Assembly: GCF_000265425.1 (NCBI RefSeq)
Contig: NC_018014.1
Location: 620,001 to 684,000 of the forward strand
Length of the DNA: 64,000 bases
Direction of reading: 5' to 3'
Source of the DNA: Terriglobus roseus DSM 18391
Lineage (GTDB): Bacteria > Acidobacteriota > Terriglobia > Terriglobales > Acidobacteriaceae
The position numbers were made by a program, and so were the translations under genes. Of this stretch, positions 53,527 to 62,065 are shown piece after piece (position 1 is the stretch's first letter; every line of letters begins with the position of its first letter). A model generated the notes under the pieces. The model did no database searches. It worked only from the letters and a program-made list of their open reading frames with translations, and was not told the DNA's origin.

Positions 53527-56157
53527 CTATGCCAGCAGGTCTTCGCCTTCGCGCATGGTTCCGGTGCGTACCTGTGTCTTGCGCGGCAGAAGTATGCGCA
53601 TGACAGTGCCCTTATCCAGTTCGCTCTCTACGCGCAGTTCACCGCCGTGGCGCTCGATGATCTCGTGCGAGATGTAGAGGCCCAGGCCGTTGCCGAGGTC
53701 GCCCTTGGTGGAGAAGAACGGCTGGAAGAGATGCCGCACTGTCTCTGGCGACATGCCGATGCCATCGTCTCCCACGCGCACTTCGACGAGGGTGTCGGAT
53801 GCGTAGCCTGCATCTATCCAGACGGTGCCGCCGACGCGTGCTGCATCGATTGCGTTGGCGACGAGGTTGGCGATGACCTGCCGGATCTGGCCCTGGATGC
53901 CTTGAATCTCAATGTCGTCGCCACCACGCAGTTCAGCGGTTACGTGGCGGTTGCGAATCTTGCCGTGGAAGAGACGGAGCACGTCGGCGAAGACTGCGCC
54001 TGCGGTGAAGCTTTCGGATCCGCCGGAGTTTTCGCGGCTCCAGCGTAGTGTCTGCTTGGTGATGCCGGAGATGCGGACGAGTTCGCTCTCTGCCTGGCTG
54101 ACGTACTGCATTGCGTCGGAGCCTTCCACGAGGTCATGCCGGATGAGATAGAGCAGGTTCGTAATGGATTCGAGCGGGTTGTTGATCTCGTGCGCGATGA
54201 CGGAGGTCATGCGGCCGGTGAGGGCGAGCTTCTCTGTCATGCGAAGCGCGGTTTCGCGTTCGCGGCGTTCGGTGAGATCGAACATGGAGCCGATCCAGCC
54301 GGCGCGGGCGGCACCGCGGCGCATGAAGGGAACAGCGCGGACGAGGTTCCAACGCGGTACGTTATCGGATCCGGTGAGCAGGCGGATCTCTTCTTCGAAG
54401 AACTCACCGCTCTCCACGTGTTCGCGCCAGACGGCTGCGATGCGTTCTTCGTCTTCGGGCGACAGGCGGCCCTGGCTGTACCAGCGTCCGCCTTCGGAGA
54501 GGCCGGCCTCGCGCCAGCGGTCGTTGACGTAGAGGATGTTGCCGGCGTCGTCGGCGGTGAAGATCTTTTCGGGCAGGGCGTGGGTGAGCTGCTCGAAGCG
54601 CGCGTTGGAGAGTTCGGCCTCTTCTTCTGCGCGGCGGAGGCTGATGGTGGTGATGGCGGCACGGAATTCGCGGGCAGAGGACATCTCCGCGCTGGTCCAG
54701 CGGCGGGCCTGTCCACGGAATGTTTCGCGCCAGCTTTCAAAGGATTTTCTTGGGTTCAGACGGTCATCCGGTCCCTTGAGCTTGATGGGTTCGCCCGCCC
54801 ACTGCACGGTTTGTACGAGTTCCGGACGGAACCACAGAAGGTATTTCTGGCGGATGTCGGAGACGCGAATGGCGAGTAAGCCAGCGGCGACCGGTGCGAT
54901 CTCTCTTGCCCAAGGGAGGACGCTTTCGAGGTAGCGCGTCTCAAAGAGGTCGAGCTCAGGCTGATTGTCGAGCCACTCTACGATGCGTGCCACTGATTCG
55001 CGGTCAGGCGTGATGCCGACGTGCTGGAAGTCACCATCGACCCAGAGTGCCGCGCCGTCTGCGCCGGTGACCTGGCGGACGAGGTCCATCTGTGAGCCGA
55101 TGCCGCCAATGTAGTCGAACTGAGCGGCGATGTGCGTGAGGAGTTCGCGCTGAACGGCGTGGAACTTGGTGAGCGTCTGCAACCGGGCCGCGGTGCGGAA
55201 GGTGGTGAGCTGCGTGCCGACGAGCTTGGAGAGCATGTCACATGCGGATCGGACGAGGAACGGCACCATGCGGGGTTGCGAGTGATGCCCGCTGATGAGG
55301 CCCCACAGGCGGCCTTCGCTGAGGATGGAGATGGACATGGACGAGGCCGTGCCCATGTTCCGCATGTACTCGAGGTGGATGGGCGAGACGGAGCGCAGGA
55401 CGGAGAGCGAAAGGTCGACGATGTGAGGTGCGCCGTCGGAGCTGCGCAACGGCGACGGGACGTAGTTGCCGTTTGGAATGATGCGAACGGTGTTGAGGAC
55501 GTAAAGGTCGCGCGCCTGCTGCGGGATGTCTGACGCGGGGAAGCGCAGATTCATGTAGGTGGGCAGCAGACCGCTGTTGGCTTCGGAGCGGACGGTGCCG
55601 TTGCCCTCTTCATCGAAGCTGTAGAGCATGACGCGGTCGAAGCCGGTCATAGCCGCTACCTGCTTGGTGATGGCGTCGCAGAGCTCCTGCTCGGTCTCGA
55701 GCCGGGAGAGGGTTGCGACGAAGTTGGTGATGACGGTGTTCATCATCTCGGAGCCGACGAGGCGGTCCTGCCGCTCGAACTCGAGGATGCGCTTGCCTTC
55801 GACGCAGTGGGTGACGACGGAGAAGAGGTCGTCGTGGATGCGGAAGGCGCCCACGTAGCTGATCATGCCATCCGGGTCGGACGAGCAGCTCTGGCGTTGG
55901 ATCATGGAGGTGAGTTCTCGTTCGAAGAGAACGCTTACCGGGGCGCCGAGGATGAGCTTGAGTGGTGTCTGGAGGAAGTCCCTTGCGTTTTCGCTGGCAA
56001 GCACCACGTGTTCGTGGGTTTCATCGAGGCCCAGGAGGAATCCATGCGGCTGGATGGAACCCGGGATGCGAATGGGTTCGGACGCACAGTTGTCCAGCGT
56101 TATGGGATCGGCTACCGCGGGGAGCGGGGTGGAAGGGTTTGCCAGGTCAACACTCAT
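53527..56157 (-). CDS. bphP: Bacteriophytochrome histidine kinase
   Basis: An 876-residue red/far-red photosensor kinase. Biliverdin-binding Cys C24 in LDNCASEPIRIPGSIQPHG; PAS, GAF with RFPASDIPQQARDLY and the PHY region with LWGLISGHHSQPRMVPF; then a PAS domain (FEQLTHALPEKIFTADDAGN), HisKA with MTSVIAHEINNPLESITNLL, and HATPase with VGDDGIGMSP and GNGLGLYISHEI. All key residues look intact. The heme oxygenase that makes its chromophore is encoded 66 bases upstream in the same direction. No response regulator is adjacent, so the output partner lies elsewhere. Confidence 0.94.
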   Translation of the reverse strand: MSVDLANPSTPLPAVADPITLDNCASEPIRIPGSIQPHGFLLGLDETHEHVVLASENARDFLQTPLKLILGAPVSVLFERELTSMIQRQSCSSDPDGMISYVGAFRIHDDLFSVVTHCVEGKRILEFERQDRLVGSEMMNTVITNFVATLSRLETEQELCDAITKQVAAMTGFDRVMLYSFDEEGNGTVRSEANSGLLPTYMNLRFPASDIPQQARDLYVLNTVRIIPNGNYVPSPLRSSDGAPHIVDLSLSVLRSVSPIHLEYMRNMGTASSMSISILSEGRLWGLISGHHSQPRMVPFLVRSACDMLSKLVGTQLTTFRTAARLQTLTKFHAVQRELLTHIAAQFDYIGGIGSQMDLVRQVTGADGAALWVDGDFQHVGITPDRESVARIVEWLDNQPELDLFETRYLESVLPWAREIAPVAAGLLAIRVSDIRQKYLLWFRPELVQTVQWAGEPIKLKGPDDRLNPRKSFESWRETFRGQARRWTSAEMSSAREFRAAITTISLRRAEEEAELSNARFEQLTHALPEKIFTADDAGNILYVNDRWREAGLSEGGRWYSQGRLSPEDEERIAAVWREHVESGEFFEEEIRLLTGSDNVPRWNLVRAVPFMRRGAARAGWIGSMFDLTERRERETALRMTEKLALTGRMTSVIAHEINNPLESITNLLYLIRHDLVEGSDAMQYVSQAESELVRISGITKQTLRWSRENSGGSESFTAGAVFADVLRLFHGKIRNRHVTAELRGGDDIEIQGIQGQIRQVIANLVANAIDAARVGGTVWIDAGYASDTLVEVRVGDDGIGMSPETVRHLFQPFFSTKGDLGNGLGLYISHEIIERHGGELRVESELDKGTVMRILLPRKTQVRTGTMREGEDLLA

Positions 56158-56223
56158 CTCTGCTTGAGTTCGATGCGTTGCCTGGCGCTGCCGTTTTGCC
56201 GACGTGCCGCTTTCGTTACCGGC

Positions 56224-56829
56224 TTAGGACGCGGCGACGATCTCTTTTGGCGCGATGGAAGTTCGCATGCTGTCGCCGAAGAGGGTGAACATGTTTTTGG
56301 CGCTTGCGATGACGGTATCGGCGTCGTCTTCGGGGAGTGCTTCCAGCAGGGACTTGAATTCGCGCCAGCGCTGGCCGGTGTGATCGCCGTAGCCGGCGAA
56401 GTAGCTGTCGCCGAGGCCTGGCTGCAGACCGAGTTGCTGTTCGACGTGGCGTGCGAGGAGCTGGCCGCCGAGGGTTGAGCCTTCCATGACGTACATGCGG
56501 CCGAGGAAGACGGCGCGCGGGTCTCCTGCGACTGCGGTTGCTGTCATGGGGCCGTTGGGAACGTCATCTTCCGTAGGGGGAGCGGACTCGCCCATGGTTT
56601 TGAGGTCGTCGGCGAGCAGCGAGGCGCGGCGGCGTTCGGCGACCATGGCGCGGAGGTCTTCCGGTGCGTGCTGGTCGGCCCAGGCGTCCCAGGCGCGGAC
56701 GATGCGGTAGAAGCGGCGCAGGACATCCACGTACTGCTCACGGGTGAGCGTCGGGCTCATGAGCGGGACCGAGTCTTCCGTGCCCGCGTGGTCGGCCGCG
56801 GTGGCCTGGCGAAGTCGAAGTGTATCCAT
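56224..56829 (-). CDS. bphO: Heme oxygenase (biliverdin-producing)
   Basis: A 201-residue BphO-type heme oxygenase: heme-ligating His in RQATAADHAGTEDSVPL (H14), YVMEGSTLGGQLLARHVEQQ with the glycine-rich distal helix, and the C-terminal WREFKSLLEAL. It opens heme to biliverdin, CO and iron, and supplies the chromophore to the phytochrome encoded next. The two genes form an operon read from about 56.9 kb. No unusual features. Confidence 0.93.
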   Translation of the reverse strand: MDTLRLRQATAADHAGTEDSVPLMSPTLTREQYVDVLRRFYRIVRAWDAWADQHAPEDLRAMVAERRRASLLADDLKTMGESAPPTEDDVPNGPMTATAVAGDPRAVFLGRMYVMEGSTLGGQLLARHVEQQLGLQPGLGDSYFAGYGDHTGQRWREFKSLLEALPEDDADTVIASAKNMFTLFGDSMRTSIAPKEIVAAS

Positions 56830-57063
56830 AGTTGCAGCTTCATCCTACCGCCCCGGGGTTACGGAGGCGGAATGGGCCGGGGATTCGAGGGTGCGACGGC
56901 TGCGGCGGGTGGATGTGAGCAGGAAATCTGTGTGGCGATGTACACGCCTGCAACGGCTGCTCGTCCCAAATTGTGCAGACACCACACCTTCGCCGGGCCC
57001 GCACGAGCCGGTGGGAACTCGATCCGCATCCACTGCTGGTGCCGAAGACGCAGGAAATGACCC

Positions 57064-57645
57064 ATGGCCTATACTCTCCACGCTAGTGTGCTGAATTTCG
57101 TGCAGGACAAGACGCTCTCAGAGCTCGACGACATCGACGCGCTGGCGCGGACGTACCGGCCGCGGTTGTTGCGGTTTGTGGTGGCTTCGGTACGTGATGA
57201 GGATCTGGCCGACACCATCGTGCAGGACACGCTGCTGAAGGCGTATCGCAACCGCGCGGGTTTTCGCGGTGAGTGCAGCGTGAATACGTGGCTTACCGGG
57301 ATTGCGGTGAATCTGATCCGGGACCATGCGCGCACGCAGAAGTTCAAGTTCTGGCGGAAGGCGCATGCCACGGCAGTGGACGCGACGGACATGGCGAATC
57401 ACCTGCGCAGTAGCGGGTCGTCGCCGGAGGGGTCTTTGCTGGCGCGGGAACAGGCGCTGCAGGTGCATGCCGCCATGGATGAGCTGTCGCCGAATCAGCG
57501 CAGCGTCTTCCTGATGCGGTTTATCGAAGAGATGGAACTGGCGGAGATCGCACAGGCGATGAATATGCCCGTAAATACTGTGAAAACGCACCTGCACCGG
57601 GCAGTAAAATCTGTACGTACCCGCGTCGGAGGAGGCAGAGTATGA
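57064..57645 (+). CDS. ECF RNA polymerase sigma factor
   Basis: A 193-residue sigma-70-family factor: region 2 TYRPRLLRFVVASVRDEDLA and TLLKAYRNRAGFRGECSVNT with WLTGIAVNLIRDHAR, and region 4 ALQVHAAMDELSPNQRSVFL with EIAQAMNMPVNTVKTHLHRA as helix-turn-helix. The middle linker is normal. The next gene starts within its stop (ATGA) and encodes a one-helix protein likely to be its anti-sigma factor; a Spy-like protein gene follows, as in metal or envelope stress sigma clusters. Confidence 0.9.
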   Translation: MAYTLHASVLNFVQDKTLSELDDIDALARTYRPRLLRFVVASVRDEDLADTIVQDTLLKAYRNRAGFRGECSVNTWLTGIAVNLIRDHARTQKFKFWRKAHATAVDATDMANHLRSSGSSPEGSLLAREQALQVHAAMDELSPNQRSVFLMRFIEEMELAEIAQAMNMPVNTVKTHLHRAVKSVRTRVGGGRV

Positions 57646-58139
57646 GACAACATCACGCCCTCACAGACGAGCAGTTTGCGGACCTGCTGGCAGGCCGCCC
57701 GAGCGCGGGGACGTTGTCGGAACTGCATGACGATGCCGATGCGGAGCTGGAGCTGGCAGAGTTGAAGTCTGCGTTGCACAGCTATCGCGCCGAGACTTTG
57801 GATTGGGCGGAGCGCCGGGCTGCTACTGCGCCATCTCTGGTGCCGGCCGCGCGGCGGCGTGCACTTTGGGTGGCGGTGCCGCAATGGTCGATGGCCGCGA
57901 TTGCGGTAGCAGCGGTTGCGGTTGGGGTGGGGCACTTTTCCGGCCGTGGCAGCGACGATGCTATGCCGAACGCCGCGTCGATCAGCGCTCCTGCGGTGTT
58001 GTCGTCGGCGTCGGAGATTGCGACGGATAATCAGCTGCTCACGTCGATCGATGACGCGCTCACGTCTGATTTGTCCGCCGTCGATGCTTTGGGGTTGAAG
58101 CCTGCGTCCGATGCCGGGCGCCACGGCAATATGGAGTAA
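57642..58139 (+). CDS. Probable anti-sigma factor
   Basis: A 165-residue protein translationally coupled to the sigma gene. An N-terminal cytoplasmic part of about 85 residues (TDEQFADLLAGRPSAGTLSE) is followed by one membrane helix (WSMAAIAVAAVAVGVGHFSG) and a Ser/Ala/Asp-rich extracytoplasmic tail. There is no zinc-binding HxxxCxxC, so it would be a non-zinc anti-sigma. The assignment rests mainly on position and topology. Confidence 0.7.
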   Translation: MRQHHALTDEQFADLLAGRPSAGTLSELHDDADAELELAELKSALHSYRAETLDWAERRAATAPSLVPAARRRALWVAVPQWSMAAIAVAAVAVGVGHFSGRGSDDAMPNAASISAPAVLSSASEIATDNQLLTSIDDALTSDLSAVDALGLKPASDAGRHGNME

Positions 58140-58225
58140 GGTGGGTCGCGCAGGCATTCCGGTTCGTAGCATCCCCCCAAAGAGAAGGGGAGCACGAGAA
58201 CTAGGGTTTTTCAGGGGTTAGGGTC

Positions 58226-58813
58226 GTGAAGCTGGTACAGACAATCCGAATACTGTCACTGACGGCAGCGATGCTGCTTGCTGCGAGTTCGCCGGCGCAG
58301 GGGCCGGGCGGTGGCGGCATGCGCGGTGGTGGTGGCATGCACGGTGGCGGTGGCATGGGGATGCCCGGTGGCGGCGGACGGATGGGCATGCCAGGCATGC
58401 CGGGCCGAGGCGGCATCGGTATGCCGGGCGGCGATCCTTCGCGGTCGCAGGGTGGTCCGCGAGTCTCGAGTGGTAGCGCACGTGGTGGCCTGGCTCCGAC
58501 CGGCCGCTGGTGGGACGACAAGAAGGTTGCGAAGTCGCTGGGTATCAACGGCGATCAGCAGAAGCGCATGGATGGCATCTTCCAGCAGAACCGCGAGACG
58601 CTGCAACAGCGCTATGACGCCTTCACGAAAGCTCAGTCGAAGCTGGAGTCGTTGAAGCGCTCCGGGAACGTTTCGGAGACGGAGCTGTTCAGCGAGATCG
58701 AGCGGACGAGCCAGGCCCGGGCGGAGCTGGAGCAGGCGTATACGCATATGCAGCTGCAGTTGCGCGGTGAGATGACGCCGGACCAGATTGGCGCGCTGGA
58801 AGAGATCCATTAG
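58226..58813 (+). CDS. Secreted Spy/CpxP-like periplasmic protein
   Basis: A 195-residue protein with a GTG start. A signal peptide (LTAAMLLAASSPAQG) is followed by about 60 residues of Gly/Met/His repeats (GGMRGGGGMHGGGGMGMPGG), possibly metal binding, then a helical domain with KSLGINGDQQKRMDGIFQQN and MTPDQIGALEEIH, the LTxxQ-like pattern of Spy/CpxP and heavy-metal-resistance proteins. Position after a sigma/anti-sigma pair fits an envelope or metal stress target. Ligand unknown. Confidence 0.75.
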   Translation: MKLVQTIRILSLTAAMLLAASSPAQGPGGGGMRGGGGMHGGGGMGMPGGGGRMGMPGMPGRGGIGMPGGDPSRSQGGPRVSSGSARGGLAPTGRWWDDKKVAKSLGINGDQQKRMDGIFQQNRETLQQRYDAFTKAQSKLESLKRSGNVSETELFSEIERTSQARAELEQAYTHMQLQLRGEMTPDQIGALEEIH

Positions 58814-58899
58814 GATCTCGCCGTTCTTTTTGCAGTGCAAAGTCGTTTCGCGCTGAATCCCAAAATCCTACAAGCGGCAATCTCTGCTGACACCATGTT

Positions 58900-58918
58900 G
58901 TCAGTAGGGTGTCAGTAG
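58900..58918. promoter_or_regulatory. Direct repeat upstream of the VOC gene
   Basis: GTCAGTAG-GGT-GTCAGTAG: two 8-base copies with an 11-base period, 42 bases before the VOC gene. The left half also takes part in TGACA...TGTCA dyad symmetry from 58888. It matches the element before the adjacent regulator gene and may be its operator. Confidence 0.6.
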
Positions 58919-58959
58919 TGTGACTCCTGTGCGGTAACTCACCGCCTTAGGAGCACTCC

Positions 58960-59352
58960 ATGAGCGATATCGAGAAGAAGGCACTGCCGAAGGGCGGACT
59001 TACCTGGTTTGAAGTCTCCACTGCAGACATTACGCGCGCTGTTTCTTTCTACGAGGCCGTGCTGGCAGAGTGCCTGATCGACGTGGGGCACGACGAACCC
59101 ATGTACATGTTTCCGTTGCATGATGGCGCGGTAACGGGTGCGCTGATACGGCGGCCGGGCCGGGTTCCGTCTGCTGCGGGTGTGCTGGTCTATCTGCATA
59201 TCCACGGTCCGCTGGCCGATGCAATGGCACGCGTTGCCCCGGCCGGGGGACAGCTTGTGACCGGGGCGATGGTGGTCGATGGTGTCGCGGGGACGTTCTG
59301 CGTCATCGAGGACACGGAAGGCAATCACATCGGAATCCATGCAATTTCCTAA
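58960..59352 (+). CDS. VOC-family (glyoxalase-like) protein
   Basis: A 130-residue protein of two beta-alpha-beta-beta-beta modules: LTWFEVSTADITRAVSFYEA with LAECL at the start, then AAGVLVYLHIHGPLADAMAR and CVIEDTEGNHIGIHAIS at the end, the usual DPxGN-like turn and metal-Glu region. Members include glyoxalases, dioxygenases and resistance binders; no specific one is indicated. Its neighbour is a WYL-type regulator, a very common pair in which the regulator controls the VOC gene. Confidence 0.85.
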   Translation: MSDIEKKALPKGGLTWFEVSTADITRAVSFYEAVLAECLIDVGHDEPMYMFPLHDGAVTGALIRRPGRVPSAAGVLVYLHIHGPLADAMARVAPAGGQLVTGAMVVDGVAGTFCVIEDTEGNHIGIHAIS

Positions 59353-59361
59353 CGGAGACGT

Positions 59362-59380
59362 GGCAGTAGGATGGCAGTAG
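59362..59380. promoter_or_regulatory. Direct repeat over the regulator start
   Basis: GGCAGTAG-GAT-GGCAGTAG: two copies with the same 11-base period as at 58900, immediately before the ATG at 59382. Binding here would block translation-start or promoter access, suggesting autoregulation. Confidence 0.6.
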
Positions 59381-59381
59381 C

Positions 59382-60080
59382 ATGCGACGCGCCGATCGAC
59401 TCTTTCGAATCGTCAGCCTGTTGCGTTCCGGTCGGATGATGACGGGGGCGCAACTGGCGGAGCGTCTGCAGATTTCGCCACGCACGCTGTACCGCGATGT
59501 GGCGGACCTGCAGCGTACGGGGACGCCCATTACCGGCGAGGCGGGTGTGGGGTACACGCTGCGCAAGGACGAGCATCTGCCGCCCATGCACTTTACGCCG
59601 GAGGAGATGACGGCGCTGGTGCTGGGCGCGCGTATGGCTGGTGCATGGGGCAGTGAGTCGACGCAGAGCGCGGCGAACGATGCTCTGGTGAAGATCGAGG
59701 CGGCGCTGCCGGCGGAGCATCGCAGCCGGGTGGATCGCGTGCTGCTGTTTGCGCCTTCGTTCGCGCATCCTGCGCAGACGCGCAAGTTGCTGGACCGTCT
59801 GCATGAGGCCTGTACCAAGAATCGCGTGATGCGCTTTGGCTATACGGATGAGGCGGGCCGGGAGACGGAACGGGCGGTGCATCCGCTGGGCTTGTTCTTC
59901 TGGGGCAATCGGTGGACGCTGGTGGCGTGGTGCCGTCGCCGCGATGACTTTCGGCACTTCCGGTTGGATCGGATGCGTGAGGTCGCTGTGAGTGACGAGG
60001 TCTTTGCCAGCAAGCGCGGCCAGCGGCTGCAGGACTTTATCCGGAAGGTGCGGAGCGAAAAACAGCCAGCGGAAGCATGA
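59382..60080 (+). CDS. YafY-type HTH/WYL transcriptional regulator
   Basis: A 232-residue regulator: winged HTH at 1-60 (RLFRIVSLLRSGRMMTGAQL, RTLYRDVADLQRTGTPITGE) and a WYL-type domain from about 130 (MRFGYTDEAGRETERAVHPL and FFWGNRWTLVAWCRRRDDFR, where the WYL-like core is WTLVAWC, ending HFRLDRM). WYL domains bind small ligands or nucleotides. It lies 29 bases after the VOC gene and carries the same GNCAGTAG repeat upstream, so it probably controls both genes. Confidence 0.9.
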   Translation: MRRADRLFRIVSLLRSGRMMTGAQLAERLQISPRTLYRDVADLQRTGTPITGEAGVGYTLRKDEHLPPMHFTPEEMTALVLGARMAGAWGSESTQSAANDALVKIEAALPAEHRSRVDRVLLFAPSFAHPAQTRKLLDRLHEACTKNRVMRFGYTDEAGRETERAVHPLGLFFWGNRWTLVAWCRRRDDFRHFRLDRMREVAVSDEVFASKRGQRLQDFIRKVRSEKQPAEA

Positions 60081-60180
60081 CGTGCAAAGCGTCAGACATC
60101 CCTTTTGCACTTAGGGGACTCGTACCACTATCGCGATCGGCGGTGCTTGTCGAGCGAACTTCTTTGTGAGGGTTAAGAAT

Positions 60181-60336
60181 ATGCTGATTGTGCTGCTGAT
60201 CGTTCTGTTGCTGGTCTTCGGTGGTGGTGGTTATTACATGGGACCTGGTGCTGGTTATTACGGCGGCGGCGGCCTGAGCCTTATCGTTCTGCTTGTGATC
60301 CTGTGGCTGCTCTTCGGCCGCGGCAGCAGCATCTAG
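60181..60336 (+). CDS. DUF3309-like small membrane protein
   Basis: A 51-residue protein, ATG behind GAGGGTT. Two helices (MLIVLLIVLLLVFGGGGYYM and LSLIVLLVILWLLFGR) flank a Gly/Tyr loop (GPGAGYYGGGG). This is the usual look of the DUF3309 family of tiny membrane proteins, whose role is unknown. A terminator follows. It stands alone. Confidence 0.8.
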   Translation: MLIVLLIVLLLVFGGGGYYMGPGAGYYGGGGLSLIVLLVILWLLFGRGSSI

Positions 60337-60357
60337 GCTCGTCCTCTAGTTTCTAAG

Positions 60358-60392
60358 CGCCCCGCTCTTCCGATGGAAGTGCGGGGCGTTTG
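60358..60392. terminator. Terminator between DUF3309 and DUF1003 genes
   Basis: CGCCCCGC / GCGGGGCG stem with an inner CTTCC-GAT-GGAAG hairpin, followed by TTTG. It stops the small membrane gene and perhaps the converging DUF1003 gene. Confidence 0.7.
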
Positions 60393-60411
60393 TGCGTTGG
60401 TTGTACGAGTC

Positions 60412-60921
60412 CTACTGTTCCTGCTGGAAGCTTTCCTTGATGTTCTCTGCGACTTCGTCGATGGGTGTCTCACGGGCGAGGGCTGCAAGGTCACGATCGC
60501 GTGTGACGTTTTCCATGCCATGGTGGGCGGCGATCTTGCGAGTGACCTGCAAGAGCGCCGTGACTTCTTTCTCCGTGAGAAGAAGCACCTGCAGAATCAG
60601 GTGGTCGCGCTCGTCGGAGCGGCGGCTGGTGCGGGATTGCCGCATGAGGATGAAGCTGGCCAGAAGGATGGCTTCGATGGCCACGATGGTGTCGAGCATG
60701 GCGAACGGGTAGGGATCGAAGTGCCGGTCGGCCAGAGCCGGTAGCGTGTTCCAAAGAATCCAGGCGGCGAAGCAGACCAGGTGCAGGGCCACAAAGCGAA
60801 GGCTGCCGGCGAAGCTGGCGATGGCGTCGCCTGCGCGCTCCATTCGGGTTCGGTTCTCGAAGAATTCCTGCTCATGCTTCGCGATCAGGTCGATATGTTC
60901 CTGTACATGCTGCCGCGCCAT
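60412..60921 (-). CDS. DUF1003 membrane protein
   Basis: A 169-residue protein with two helices (FVALHLVCFAAWILWNTLPA and YPFAMLDTIVAIEAILLASF) typical of DUF1003, with MRQSRTSRRSDERDHLILQV after them. Flanking parts are cytoplasmic and helical (DLIAKHEQEFFENRTRMERA at the N-terminus). Function unknown. The start is clear at 60921. Confidence 0.88.
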   Translation of the reverse strand: MARQHVQEHIDLIAKHEQEFFENRTRMERAGDAIASFAGSLRFVALHLVCFAAWILWNTLPALADRHFDPYPFAMLDTIVAIEAILLASFILMRQSRTSRRSDERDHLILQVLLLTEKEVTALLQVTRKIAAHHGMENVTRDRDLAALARETPIDEVAENIKESFQQEQ

Positions 60922-61061
60922 GATGTTGGGATCCTCTGGCGATTGGATGCGCTCGATGTGCCTGTTGCTACGCCGTTTCGCATCGCGCGGAGGATGCCGT
61001 GCCGATGTGGGATTGTGGCGGGAAATTACGCCGGCGCCGGTACTTCTGCATCGAATGGACC

Positions 61062-61994
61062 ATGACAGTTGCAGTTAAGGGAAAGAACTCCGTGCGGATT
61101 ACGCCGCTCATCGCGTTAGCTGCGCAGGTGGTTGCGCTGGATGCAGCCATGCTGGTTGCTGTTACCGGTGCGGAGGTGGGCGCAGTGCATAAGCTGCGGA
61201 CGAGCACGCGTCGCGTGGAAGCACAGATGCGTCTGCTGGAGATGTTGTCGACGGGCGCCAAGCCGATCCGCCTGCCCGACTACGCGGCCGAGGCGAAGGC
61301 TGTTCGGCGACGTTTGATGAAGGTGCGGCGCGCGGCGGGTGTGGTGCGTGATCTGGATGTGCAGACGACGATTATCCGCATGGACGCGCCGTCGAAGTCG
61401 GCGGTGCATCGGGATTCGCCCGGCGATATCATGCGGCGGCAGGCGAAGAAGCTGCGGAAGTACCTGGAAGACGAGCGCGATCGCGAGGCGGTGAAGCTGC
61501 AGATTGTTTTGCATGCGCAGGTGGAGAAGCTGGCCGCCGATTTACAGGCGCTGGAGCATGCGTTGAAGTCTCCTCGCGAGGTGACCGCAACCGAGGCTTC
61601 GCTGTCAGCGCGTTTGCAGGGCTGGTTTGCGGAGCAGACGACGGCCCTCATCCGGCAGAAAAAGATGAAAGGACCGTCGGCTGAGGCGAACGAGCAGTAT
61701 TCGGTCGCGATGCTGGATGAGGATGAGCTTCACACGGTTCGGAAGGCGGCGAAGCTGTGCCGGTATGTGGCGGAGAGCGCGCCGGAGGGTTCCGCGACAC
61801 ATGCGCTGGCGGTACGCTTTGAGAGCATGCAGGAGGCCGGCGGGCGGTGGCACGACTGGCTACTGCTGGAGCAGCTTTCGCGGCACTTCCATGGCAAGGA
61901 TGCGGAGCTGACGGTGCGGTACGGCAAGCATCGGGATGCGGCTCTGGAGGACTATCGGCTGCGTCTCTCGGAGCTAATGCCTACGGCTGCGTAG
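61062..61994 (+). CDS. CHAD-domain protein
   Basis: A 310-residue helical protein. VHKLRTSTRRVEAQMRLLEM and VRDLDVQTTIIRMD contain the conserved His/Arg residues of CHAD, a polyphosphate-binding domain; a second helical bundle follows with VRKAAKLCRYVAESAPEG. The start at 61062 is preferred over a longer frame to 60999. CHAD proteins occur with polyphosphate granules and CYTH enzymes; none is adjacent. A perfect hairpin ends transcription. Confidence 0.87.
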   Translation: MTVAVKGKNSVRITPLIALAAQVVALDAAMLVAVTGAEVGAVHKLRTSTRRVEAQMRLLEMLSTGAKPIRLPDYAAEAKAVRRRLMKVRRAAGVVRDLDVQTTIIRMDAPSKSAVHRDSPGDIMRRQAKKLRKYLEDERDREAVKLQIVLHAQVEKLAADLQALEHALKSPREVTATEASLSARLQGWFAEQTTALIRQKKMKGPSAEANEQYSVAMLDEDELHTVRKAAKLCRYVAESAPEGSATHALAVRFESMQEAGGRWHDWLLLEQLSRHFHGKDAELTVRYGKHRDAALEDYRLRLSELMPTAA

Positions 61995-62010
61995 TAGCTC
62001 GACGGAACAA

Positions 62011-62057
62011 ATAAGAAGCGCGGCCGAAGAGGATCTCTTCGGCCGCGCTTCTTATTG
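62011..62057. terminator. Bidirectional terminator (22-bp perfect stem)
   Basis: AATAAGAAGCGCGGCCGAAG-AG pairs perfectly with CTCTTCGGCCGCGCTTCTTATT around the loop GAT, giving A-rich and T-rich ends on both sides. CHAD and the LolA-like gene converge on it. Confidence 0.9.
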
Positions 62058-62065
62058 ATGAAGTC

